IMG/VR virus record: IMGVR_UViG_3300034152_000987
Span: 1-53,276 of that record
Length of the DNA stretch: 53,276 nt
Origin: a virus
Strand: one strand, 5' to 3'
Both the position numbers and the translations under genes were made by a program. Numbering within the stretch: position 1 is the stretch's first letter; each line of letters starts with the position of its first letter. Under the pieces are notes generated by a model. That model was not told the DNA's origin and ran no database searches. It was given only the letters and a program-made list of their open reading frames with translations. Of the stretch, positions 1-8,428 are shown piece after piece.

Positions 1-7
1 ACCTCGA

Positions 8-3000
8 TTAAGAATGTTTTTTCCTAAACACGCAAGTTGACACCACCCAATCCACGTCAGTGGAAGGAATGTCCAAAAACACCCAATTGCCAGACGCTAT
101 GGTTGAGTCGTCTATGTCGGTTGTCTCAACCTCAGCGTAACTTCCAGAAGCCGTGGTTGAAACGTCTTCAATCGTGGAGCTGAATGACAACGGATCCCCT
201 GACCACTCTTCAAACCCCATAGTGTAAGAAGTTCCTTCTGACAACTGAATCGACACCGCAATCACGTCTACGCCGTTTGGATAAATTCTGTCATTGACGT
301 GAAACATCGGCACTTGAGTGTTGACCTGGTCAGGTTCAAATATAGTCATTTCTTTAGATTCTAATGAACGATCAATCGCTCCTGACACAGTGGTAATTAA
401 ATCATCAACTTCAGATTCAGTGTAATACCTATTGTCCAACTGACCGTTGTCTAATTCTGTTTCTGTGTAGTACCTTGCGTCACCTCGGGCATCGGTGTGA
501 TATTGTGGATGATCGTCATCTGTTAGTCCAGACAAATTACCATGATCTATGCCACTTCCAGTAACAAGATCATATTCATTGCCTAAATCATCCAATGCAA
601 ACACTGAGGACTCTTTTCCACAGCTCCAAGAACCAGACATTGTTGTAGAATAAAACACCTTAGCACTAGATATTTCATCAGACGTACAACAACCAGAAGC
701 AAAAAACGTATGGTCATCATCATAACAAATACAATACGCATTACCATCAGAATACAAGGAATCCATTAAAACACTAGACCAACTTCCACTAGGATCGCTT
801 GTAAACCATGCTTTTGGATATGAGTCATTACCACCACCAGAATCTCCAACAACTATATAACTGGCGCCATCATGAATTATAGAATAACCATGTCCTCCAG
901 AAGCTATTTCTTTGTCCACCCAACCTTCTGATAAAGAGGATGAATACCATACTTTAACTGGACCATACGGGTTGGCGCCTTCTCCAACAATGACGTATTG
1001 ATTAGAACCATTATATGCTATCGAAGTCCCCCTTATATCATTAATACCGTCGTATTCAATCTGTTTGGTAGACCATGAACCACTAACTGACGTTGAATAC
1101 CAGATATCACAAGAACTTTTGTATCCTTGCCGATCAAAATTTTGTCCGCCGCATATTACATAGTTGGTTCCGTCATACAAAAGATCGCGACCGGAGCCGA
1201 AGTTTCCTCCTCCACTGTCAACACGAGTTGAACCCCACGTGCCAGATAAAGTTGAAGAATAATAACAATAAACAGCTTCAACTCCAGCATAAGTGCCGGC
1301 AACTACGTAAAGCCCATTGTCACTGTCATAAATCATTCCATATGGAGTAAAAGAAGCAAGATCGCTGTTATAAATAGTACTACTATTCCAAGTACCGTCT
1401 AATGTATCAGAATAAAAAACTTTTGCTTGATAAACAAAAGGATTTCCATCATTAGGGATTACTCTACTACATATGAAATAATTACTGCCATCATGTCCAA
1501 TAGCAGTAGGGTAACATCTACCAGATGAATAAACATCATTATATTGCCAATTACCATTTAAAGCAGTAGTGTACCACACTCTTACCCATGTATTACTTAG
1601 ATTAACAGTATAACCACCAACAACAACGTAATAAGGATCATTAAAACAACAAGAATAACCACTAGATGCATTGGATACTTCCAAATGAGCTATCTGCCAT
1701 TCGTCCAAAACAACAGGAACGCTAGTTCCATATTCTCTCACATACAACTTCCAAAAATCACTGTCAGTTGTAGGAATTGAATTGAGTTTTCTTAAACCAA
1801 TGTCACCTTGCACCGTCAATATTGAATCATTTGCATTGGAATAACCGCCAGCTATAACATTACCAGACCCTTTTATATCGCCATATTTGTAATCTATGTC
1901 ATCTCCATCGGTTCTTGGTGTTAAAGCAGTTCCAACTCTATCCCACAAATGAACTGTACCAGAAAGAGTGCTAATGGTGTTGTTTATATATTCCTTGGTG
2001 TGGTATCTACCATCAGGATTCCATTTTCTAAACCAACCTGAAGACCATGACGTCAACGTGTCAAATCCAGCTGGAGCGGGGTAAGCAAAACCAGTGGCTC
2101 CAAAATTCGCTGTAAACACGTCGTCTGTCCTGTGCGGCGCGGCGCATGGATACATAGTGCCAGTTAAACCAGAAAACGCTTCCCCAGCGCCTGTTTCTGG
2201 ATCACCGCCTCCTTGCCAAACTCCGTTCTTTGCAAACCAAACCTTACCACTGTCCATGTCCAACGCAATTCCTATGACGTCGTCAGTGGAATAGGTGTCA
2301 CCATAATCGTATCCAGAGCTGTTAAAATAAATTTTACCGTCAGTTTCAGAATAACCCCAACTGTTTGCATTCCAACCGCATAGTTGAGACATTGCTGCGG
2401 AACCATTGGCAATTCCTAAATAAGAAGTGCCGACCAAGTCTTCTTGAGTATAAGTGATTTCCCAATACCATTTGCCACTGGACACCCCATCTGTCGCTCT
2501 CACAGAATTGGTAAAAAGGTCGTTGGAAGAACAAGTTAAATTTCCATTTGACAAATCTATTCCAGCGTCTTTGTCGTCTGGGTTCCAAGTGCATGAATGG
2601 GTAACGTATCTTTCTTTTTTGAAAATGTCTCCATCGTCCCTGTCAAGATAATAATCTTTGTAAGCGCCTAAGGTTCCAGATGGAGTGCCGGCCCCGTCGT
2701 GCCAAACTGGAATTCTGTCTATCGCTTCCTGCAAAGACCCAGAAACAGAAGTCACAACGCTCCAAATGCCTTCATCAGAAGCTTGGTACAACCCTGAATT
2801 AAAACCAGCCGGCACGGAATGACTGAACGCCGACTGACCAAAATTGGCCCGCAACTGAGCGCTTCCAAAGTATTCATTTGCCATTGGGTAAATCGTGCCT
2901 GTTATCCCGCTAAAAGCTTCATTTGTTCCATTGGCCGGATCTCCAGACGCCTGCCAAACTCCGTCTTTTGCCCACCATATCTTGCCGTTGTCCATGTCAA

Positions 3001-3550
3001 GGGCAACGCTTATAATGTTTGTTCCAGTAAAAGTGTCTCCAAACGCCGTACTATCGCCATCGTCATATTTATTTCCATTAAACCCAAAATAACTTTTACC
3101 ATCGGTTTCATAACAAAAATCTACGCCATCAAAACCAGTGCTGTCAGACCCAATTCCTATGTGCCACCTGTTGCCATAAGCCGCAGCAGGATCTAATTCC
3201 CAATACCACTTTCCTGAAGACACGCCGACAGAACCTTTTATTGATCCAACCCCATTGCCGTATTTTACAGCATTTAGGCCTCCGGACACAAAAAAATACT
3301 CATCCATGTCAGAGTTGTCTGGGTCCCACACGCAGTAATTAACGACCACGTCTGGAGACATTTTGTACACGTCTCCAGTGTCCCTGTCGTAATAATAATC
3401 ACCAGGCACTGCGTTTCTTCTTGAATTGGTGCCTGACACAGTGCCGGTTGGGGGGCCATAACCGTCATACAACACTGAGTACCTAACGTCAGCGTCGTTT
3501 ATTTCCTCCCCAGTGGTTATGTTTATTAGACCTTTGATTTCGTTAGCCAT
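8..3550 (-). CDS. Large tail fibre / receptor-binding protein with two SPRY-like domains and a propeller-like region
   Basis: This 1180-residue protein is probably a virion fibre that contacts the host surface. Two similar SPRY/B30.2-like modules lie at about residues 70-250 and 315-495; each has a GKWYWE core, an AxDMDxGKxWxAKxGVWQ-like strand and a closing ANFGxxxF strand. Residues of about 590-1000 hold repeats of the type YSTxxSGxW, which suggests a beta-propeller. Near residue 1035 is the phage-fibre motif GLTDDDHPQYHT followed by RYYTE repeats. The motif WDRxGTxLTP is shared with the fibre gene just upstream, so the two are related or used together. The stop codon is inside the window, so the gene is complete. 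Fold names come from motif recognition; the receptor is unknown. Confidence 0.75.
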   Translation of the reverse strand: MANEIKGLINITTGEEINDADVRYSVLYDGYGPPTGTVSGTNSRRNAVPGDYYYDRDTGDVYKMSPDVVVNYCVWDPDNSDMDEYFFVSGGLNAVKYGNGVGSIKGSVGVSSGKWYWELDPAAAYGNRWHIGIGSDSTGFDGVDFCYETDGKSYFGFNGNKYDDGDSTAFGDTFTGTNIISVALDMDNGKIWWAKDGVWQASGDPANGTNEAFSGITGTIYPMANEYFGSAQLRANFGQSAFSHSVPAGFNSGLYQASDEGIWSVVTSVSGSLQEAIDRIPVWHDGAGTPSGTLGAYKDYYLDRDDGDIFKKERYVTHSCTWNPDDKDAGIDLSNGNLTCSSNDLFTNSVRATDGVSSGKWYWEITYTQEDLVGTSYLGIANGSAAMSQLCGWNANSWGYSETDGKIYFNSSGYDYGDTYSTDDVIGIALDMDSGKVWFAKNGVWQGGGDPETGAGEAFSGLTGTMYPCAAPHRTDDVFTANFGATGFAYPAPAGFDTLTSWSSGWFRKWNPDGRYHTKEYINNTISTLSGTVHLWDRVGTALTPRTDGDDIDYKYGDIKGSGNVIAGGYSNANDSILTVQGDIGLRKLNSIPTTDSDFWKLYVREYGTSVPVVLDEWQIAHLEVSNASSGYSCCFNDPYYVVVGGYTVNLSNTWVRVWYTTALNGNWQYNDVYSSGRCYPTAIGHDGSNYFICSRVIPNDGNPFVYQAKVFYSDTLDGTWNSSTIYNSDLASFTPYGMIYDSDNGLYVVAGTYAGVEAVYCYYSSTLSGTWGSTRVDSGGGNFGSGRDLLYDGTNYVICGGQNFDRQGYKSSCDIWYSTSVSGSWSTKQIEYDGINDIRGTSIAYNGSNQYVIVGEGANPYGPVKVWYSSSLSEGWVDKEIASGGHGYSIIHDGASYIVVGDSGGGNDSYPKAWFTSDPSGSWSSVLMDSLYSDGNAYCICYDDDHTFFASGCCTSDEISSAKVFYSTTMSGSWSCGKESSVFALDDLGNEYDLVTGSGIDHGNLSGLTDDDHPQYHTDARGDARYYTETELDNGQLDNRYYTESEVDDLITTVSGAIDRSLESKEMTIFEPDQVNTQVPMFHVNDRIYPNGVDVIAVSIQLSEGTSYTMGFEEWSGDPLSFSSTIEDVSTTASGSYAEVETTDIDDSTIASGNWVFLDIPSTDVDWVVSTCVFRKKHS

Positions 3551-3581
3551 TTTAATTACCTGCCTTAATTGTGTTTTTTAA

Positions 3582-6155
3582 TTACCAAGAAGTGGCCACC
3601 GCGTGCCTTACCCACGTGTTGGTGTCTACGCACTCATACAAATACCCAGAGCCAAAATACTTCTGACCTTGAACTCCAGAAGAAGTCGGAGTTGGTTCAT
3701 AGTCAACGTATAAACCACTCATTGAGCCAGATATGGTTAAATTTCCTTCATCGTCTATGGAAGCGACTTCATTGTTGTAATAATCACAGAAAGATATTTT
3801 TCTGTGACCGTCATCAAGACCCATTCTCAGAATTGGGTGCTCCGCTTCAGCGGAAAATATGCTTTCCCTTCCTCTTGAACTTATGAACACCCTTCCGGTG
3901 GTACCAGATCCTAATTTTGTAAACATCCCAATGCGCTGAACGCTCCCAAAAGTGGGCTCCACCGTGGTCAAAGTGCCACTGCTGGTCACATAAACTCTGC
4001 TTCCCAAAGGAGATCCAGAAAACGAAGAAGTGTCCATAAACAATCTTCCAAAGCGCACCACGTATCCGTCGTCGCCGTTTGCTATGTTAGCTCTCACCAA
4101 GCCAATGCACGGCATCTTGTCACAATCCGTGTTGTCGCAAGCGGCCACTGATGGAACGGTTCCAACAAGACCGTTGACGTAAACAGGAGTCCCTCTCTCA
4201 AGAGTGGATCCAGTGTCGTTGCTGACCAACACAGCGTTGTACTTCGTGAACATTCCGTTTACGTCTTCAACGTTGTTGTCATTTAAATCCAAATCCCCAT
4301 TCACTGACAGCGCCCCGCCAAAATATGAATCTCCCGCGTTCACGTAAAAAGCCCAAGGATTGGTGATCGACATGTTGGCTCCAGCGGTTGGTGATCCATC
4401 AATGTAAACCGTGCAAGCGTCAGTTATTGTAATGGAATTGTCACCAATCATGGTGGGAATCCCGAACGAAGTGGCAGATCCTTTGTCTCTAAGACCGGGA
4501 GTGAAGTTGTCAGTTAAATTGGCCGCAGAAACGCGCAGTTGCAAACCTTCTTTTGTAATTGGAGAGTCATCCACGTTGCCCGCTATATTGACGTATTCCG
4601 CCGGCCTTGCTCCAGTTGTTATGAAGTACTGAGTGTGATCGTCAGCGTCAAGACCGGTGAGATCTGCGTGTGCCGAAGCTCCTGCAGCTCCGCTGACAGT
4701 TGTGTCAACGTAAGTCTTGACAGCCTTTTCTGTTGGTATGGCGGAATCGGAATTGTCTGTAAAAGCTCCGTCAGTGGAAAACTCATCTACGGAGTTGCTG
4801 TCTATTGTCAAATTGTTGGTTATGACGACGCTGCCTTCAAAATTCACGTCGTTTTCAACGTCAACGTCTGAATATGACGTGTAAATTTGCTTGTTCCAAG
4901 AAGTTCCGGTTATTTTGGAAAAAGTGGGAGTGGTTGCCAAAAACGAAAGGACTTCTCCTGGAGCCGTCACGTCAGACCAATTGTCTCCATAATCCTCTGA
5001 CACGCTGACTTCACCAGTGGCCGCGCAAGCGATTTGAATTTTTCCGTCGTAAGACAACTTCAAATCGTTCCACTGACGACTTTCGCCTTTCGCTGACCAA
5101 TTCTCGCCATAATCAGTGGAAACGTATATGTTGCCTCCCCACACCGCCGCAGCTTGAATGGAACCGTCGTCTGACATGCCAACCGGTTTCCAGTTTCTGT
5201 CGGAGTCTTTTGCTGACCAAGATTGTCCTCCGTCGCTTGAAACGTACAATTTACCTCCGAAGGCGCCAGCGGTGACGTAATCCCCGGAAGCTGACATCCA
5301 AATTCCATACCAAGCCTCAGACGGACCTGTGTGGTTCCAAGTTTGCCCGAAGTCATTGGAAACGTAAATGTGCCCCAAACCATTGAAAACAGCCATTCTT
5401 CTACCGCTTGAAGACATTGCCATCCCGTAAGGAACCCCAAGGACTGGACCGTAACCAACGAAAGTCTCTCCATGATCCACGGACACTTGCGTTTGACCGC
5501 CCACCACAGTCCCAGCAATGACCCTGCCGTCAGCCGACATCGCCAAAGAGTACCACTGCAACGCCGCAACCGTGAGAGTCGACCAAGTCTTTCCAGAGTC
5601 GGTCGATTTGTACAACACGGAATTGCTAACGCAAGCCACTTGAGTGACTCCGTCAGACGTCATGGCCACCCCGTTCCAGAACCTGGAGCTGTCTCTGGCA
5701 GTCCAAGAATTTCCAAAATTGGATCTTAGGGTGTAGTCGTCCTGTCTGCAAGTCATCCTGTTCACAATGACTTGTCCCCTGGAACTGCTGGCTATGACGG
5801 AATCTCCGACGTGCGCGCTTCCGCCAGAAGTGAACAACTCATCACAATAAATGTCACCGGTTCCAGAAATGGTTCCGGCTCCGTAATCTATGTTGTCATT
5901 GGCGTTTTTTGGAGTTAGGGTCGTGCCGGTTCTGTCCCAATAAGAAGAAAGGTCTGAGTGTGAATACCCAGAATCTTTTGGAAGGCCGTTTGAATCAAAC
6001 GAAACAAAGTTGTCTTCTGTCGCCCCAGCAACCCCGTAATGATCGACGACCCCGTCTATGTGGTGTTTTCTTGGGTGATCGTTCACTCCAGACGACGTCG
6101 CGGCTCCGACCATGTCCAGTTTTCTGGTAAACGGATTATAATCAAACGAAGGCAT
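3582..6155 (-). CDS. Tail fibre with BNR/Asp-box propeller
   Basis: This 857-residue protein is probably a second fibre or spike. After an N-terminal WDRTGTTLTP linker, residues of about 140-410 contain at least six Asp-box repeats of the form SxDxGxxW (for example STDSGKTW, SNDFGQTW, SSDGGQSW, STDYGENW), typical of sialidase/BNR beta-propellers that bind or cut glycans. A fibre-type segment GLDADDHTQYF follows near residue 500. The C-terminal part has beta-rich repeats of the sort found in phage collar or fibre tips. It lies 31 bp upstream of the larger fibre and is co-directional. Catalytic activity cannot be judged from the repeats alone; carbohydrate binding is the safer inference. Confidence 0.75.
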   Translation of the reverse strand: MPSFDYNPFTRKLDMVGAATSSGVNDHPRKHHIDGVVDHYGVAGATEDNFVSFDSNGLPKDSGYSHSDLSSYWDRTGTTLTPKNANDNIDYGAGTISGTGDIYCDELFTSGGSAHVGDSVIASSSRGQVIVNRMTCRQDDYTLRSNFGNSWTARDSSRFWNGVAMTSDGVTQVACVSNSVLYKSTDSGKTWSTLTVAALQWYSLAMSADGRVIAGTVVGGQTQVSVDHGETFVGYGPVLGVPYGMAMSSSGRRMAVFNGLGHIYVSNDFGQTWNHTGPSEAWYGIWMSASGDYVTAGAFGGKLYVSSDGGQSWSAKDSDRNWKPVGMSDDGSIQAAAVWGGNIYVSTDYGENWSAKGESRQWNDLKLSYDGKIQIACAATGEVSVSEDYGDNWSDVTAPGEVLSFLATTPTFSKITGTSWNKQIYTSYSDVDVENDVNFEGSVVITNNLTIDSNSVDEFSTDGAFTDNSDSAIPTEKAVKTYVDTTVSGAAGASAHADLTGLDADDHTQYFITTGARPAEYVNIAGNVDDSPITKEGLQLRVSAANLTDNFTPGLRDKGSATSFGIPTMIGDNSITITDACTVYIDGSPTAGANMSITNPWAFYVNAGDSYFGGALSVNGDLDLNDNNVEDVNGMFTKYNAVLVSNDTGSTLERGTPVYVNGLVGTVPSVAACDNTDCDKMPCIGLVRANIANGDDGYVVRFGRLFMDTSSFSGSPLGSRVYVTSSGTLTTVEPTFGSVQRIGMFTKLGSGTTGRVFISSRGRESIFSAEAEHPILRMGLDDGHRKISFCDYYNNEVASIDDEGNLTISGSMSGLYVDYEPTPTSSGVQGQKYFGSGYLYECVDTNTWVRHAVATSW

Positions 6156-6182
6156 GTTACTCCTCCCTTATTCTATGTATTT

Positions 6183-6431
6183 TTATACCTCGGACCAAGA
6201 AGAATAATGAACAGAGTAATCGATAGTTTGATCTATAACTCCTCCCCCCGACTTCGTACCAGAAACCGTCTGTCTAAAAGTTTTCCCACCGAAAGTTTCA
6301 TCTATCTGAATCAAATCTTCATCGGAGTTGTAATACAAAACCACCTCAGGATTGAACCCCTTTTTTCCTATGTGAGCAGTGGTGGCGTAAAACCTCGCCA
6401 ACATTAAGTTTCTGTCATATGTTTCTGGCAT
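6183..6431 (-). CDS. Hypothetical 82-residue protein in the tail/fibre block
   Basis: I do not recognise this protein. It is short, beta-prone, with no signal peptide, membrane segment or cysteine pair. It sits between the fibre genes and a 162-residue hypothetical gene, all on the same strand, so a small virion or joining role is plausible but unproven. A GGAGGTAATT ribosome site precedes the ATG. Confidence 0.6.
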   Translation of the reverse strand: MPETYDRNLMLARFYATTAHIGKKGFNPEVVLYYNSDEDLIQIDETFGGKTFRQTVSGTKSGGGVIDQTIDYSVHYSSWSEV

Positions 6432-6466
6432 TTTATTGAATTACCTCCTGGACCAAGTATAGAACG

Positions 6467-6955
6467 TTAACTTCTAAAAGTCTGTAAATCAAGAAGTCTT
6501 TTTCTTAAAATTTGACAAAGGCTGTCCTTGCCAGGACGCGGACGGGCTTCTTGCAAAGAATATTTCAACAACTTCTCATCGTTTATCTTGGGAACGATTT
6601 CTCTCGCTTTTCTAACTGACAGACCAACCACGTCTTCAACTGAAAGTTCTTTCGTTGGAACCGGAGACGGGCTGTTGTCTATTTCAGTCTGAGTCTTGGG
6701 CGGCGCCGGTTCCTCTTCTTTTGATTTTTCAACCTTAGGTTTTGGTTCCTCGTCTTTCAGCTCTATCTTCCAATTATTTCTGTTCTGCAACTTAACCGAT
6801 TTCAACCAGTTGACAAACTGTTTGCCCCTGGCTAAGTCGTGTTTTTCTCCATATTGAACGTACAACTCCTCCAAAGAAATTTTGCCTAAAGGAGCCACGT
6901 TTCTTTTCATTGCGTGAGCCCAAGTTTTAGAAACGTTTTGAACGTATCCTTTCAT
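6467..6955 (-). CDS. Hypothetical protein with charged proline-rich linker
   Basis: This 162-residue protein has no family I can name. Residues 1-60 form a compact region (WAHAMKRN, LYVQYGEKHDL, FVNWLKSVKL), 65-100 are a Lys/Glu/Pro-rich flexible linker, and about 105-160 form a second helical segment ending basic. Two domains joined by a disordered linker suggest an adaptor bridging virion parts. It is co-directional with the capsid gene upstream and fibres downstream. An AAGGAGGATTTGAAAA ribosome site precedes the ATG. Confidence 0.65.
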   Translation of the reverse strand: MKGYVQNVSKTWAHAMKRNVAPLGKISLEELYVQYGEKHDLARGKQFVNWLKSVKLQNRNNWKIELKDEEPKPKVEKSKEEEPAPPKTQTEIDNSPSPVPTKELSVEDVVGLSVRKAREIVPKINDEKLLKYSLQEARPRPGKDSLCQILRKRLLDLQTFRS

Positions 6956-6974
6956 TTTTCAAATCCTCCTTGTC

Positions 6975-8363
6975 CTATATAAAGTTATATAAATAAGTTC
7001 TATGACCGGCGTCCCACACCCGATCATACCCTTGTCCGACCAGCGATTCAAACTCAATTTCATTCAATTCTCTCTCTTCTTTATTCTCATTCAAAAAAAA
7101 ATTCTTAATTCTTTTTCCGTTCTTAAAATAATGAGGAGCGCATTTGGTAAAACCAACAGGTTTAAAACCCAACAAATCACAATCAGTGGAGAAAAAGTTG
7201 TCGTATCTCATGTCACAATAAGATTTAACGCAACCGATCCCATGATTTTTGCAATGCTCTTTCGCCACCTCAAACAACTTTCTAGCCCCTCCAACCACGG
7301 TAAAATTTTTCTTTTCGCAAAATCTCTTCAACTCCAATTCATTGTTCAAATTGGAACGCTTTTTCACAGGGTTTGACAAACCCAAGGCGGCCACCAACTC
7401 ATCGTCGCTAAACAAACCCCAAACAACCACGAAATCAGATCCTCCTCTCACGTGATTTTCATTGAAAAAATCGTTGGCGGTCTTTGAATCAAGAGTTTTG
7501 ATGAAACAATTTCCAGCCAACGCCTCGTTGTCACTCAAACCCAAAGCGCGTTTTATTATAGAAACCACTATGTCAAATTTGTCACACGCTTCATCCTCAA
7601 AAACCGTGATCAAACGAACTCCCTTGTCCGCGCATTCTTTCATTTTGTCATAATGGTAAAATTTGTTTTTACCCGATGAAGCTTCCCCGTGCCAATACAA
7701 ACCGCACACTTCCACCGCCACCTTTAAATCATGAAAATAAACGTCCAATTCTTTTGGAGCTATGATTGAACGATCGTTGTAAATCACGTTCACGTTTCGC
7801 AAGTCCCTTTCTATGAAATCTCGCATTTTTCGTTCGGGCCGCGAAACGAAATCGTTGCCAAGGAAACATCTCAAACACCTGTTTCCGTTGTCTTTGAACC
7901 CATGATAAGTGACACAGTACTCATGACCTTTTGGGCACTCCAAGAGAACGCGACCGTTGTGGCAATTTTTAAACTCCTTGGCGGAAAGCGTTTTGTAACC
8001 AAACCTTTCAACGTGCTTTTTCATTTCCTTTATTTTATTGGCCCTGTTAAAAATTCTTTTCCTAGCCCTGTCCTTTTTCCTCGTTAAAGATCTTTTTCTT
8101 TCTGCGTTCTCAGAATTCAGCTTTCTTCTCTCTTTTTCACATTCTTCAGATCCGCAATGCGTTTTGTTTTTGTAATAAGTGCTGAACTCTCTCCCGCAAA
8201 CCAAACACTCTCTAACTCGTTTTCTAAAGTTGTTTCTTGCTCTGCTGCGATTCCTCTCGCGTTCCTTTGCAAGCAAATCCCCACAGGTTGAGCAGCGTTT
8301 TTGATTTCCAGACGTGGGGATGAAAACCAAGTTGCACCTCTCACACCTTTTCTTTTTAAGCAC
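6975..8363 (-). CDS. Free-standing Vsr-like (EDxHD-type) homing endonuclease with zinc-finger N-terminus
   Basis: This 462-residue protein begins at GTG and probably makes a targeted DNA break that spreads its own gene. The N-terminal 90 residues hold several CxxC pairs (CERCNL, CSTCGD, CLVCGR) set in Lys/Arg-rich sequence, fitting zinc fingers for DNA binding. Residues of about 195-260 carry the Vsr-like nuclease core: VAVEVCGLYWHGE, then KFYHYDKMKECADKGVRLI and VFEDE. The C-terminal part (HVRGGSDFVVVWG, CDMRYDN) resembles the accessory domain found on such phage endonucleases. It lies directly 3' of the major capsid gene, separated by a strong hairpin, so the intron-rich capsid gene is a plausible present or past target. 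Confidence 0.75.
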   Translation of the reverse strand: MLKKKRCERCNLVFIPTSGNQKRCSTCGDLLAKERERNRSRARNNFRKRVRECLVCGREFSTYYKNKTHCGSEECEKERRKLNSENAERKRSLTRKKDRARKRIFNRANKIKEMKKHVERFGYKTLSAKEFKNCHNGRVLLECPKGHEYCVTYHGFKDNGNRCLRCFLGNDFVSRPERKMRDFIERDLRNVNVIYNDRSIIAPKELDVYFHDLKVAVEVCGLYWHGEASSGKNKFYHYDKMKECADKGVRLITVFEDEACDKFDIVVSIIKRALGLSDNEALAGNCFIKTLDSKTANDFFNENHVRGGSDFVVVWGLFSDDELVAALGLSNPVKKRSNLNNELELKRFCEKKNFTVVGGARKLFEVAKEHCKNHGIGCVKSYCDMRYDNFFSTDCDLLGFKPVGFTKCAPHYFKNGKRIKNFFLNENKEERELNEIEFESLVGQGYDRVWDAGHRTYLYNFI

Positions 8364-8377
8364 GGTTGTCCTTTTTT

Positions 8378-8418
8378 AATATTCTGTGCCCATAACGCTT
8401 GCTAGGGCACAGAATATT
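8378..8418 (-). other. Perfect 14-bp hairpin between capsid gene and homing endonuclease
   Basis: Arms 8378-8391 and 8405-8418 are exact reverse complements around a 13-nt loop. The hairpin begins 10 nt after the capsid stop codon. On the minus strand it is followed by A-rich sequence, not a T run, so it is not a standard intrinsic terminator. It could protect the 3' end of capsid mRNA or limit translation of the endonuclease, whose weak GGAC ribosome site follows. Confidence 0.7.
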
Positions 8419-8428
8419 ATTGATTAAA

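Noticed and set aside
8378-8418. Intrinsic terminator after the capsid gene
   Set aside because: The perfect stem is followed by A, not T, on the transcribed minus strand, so it was kept only as a hairpin.
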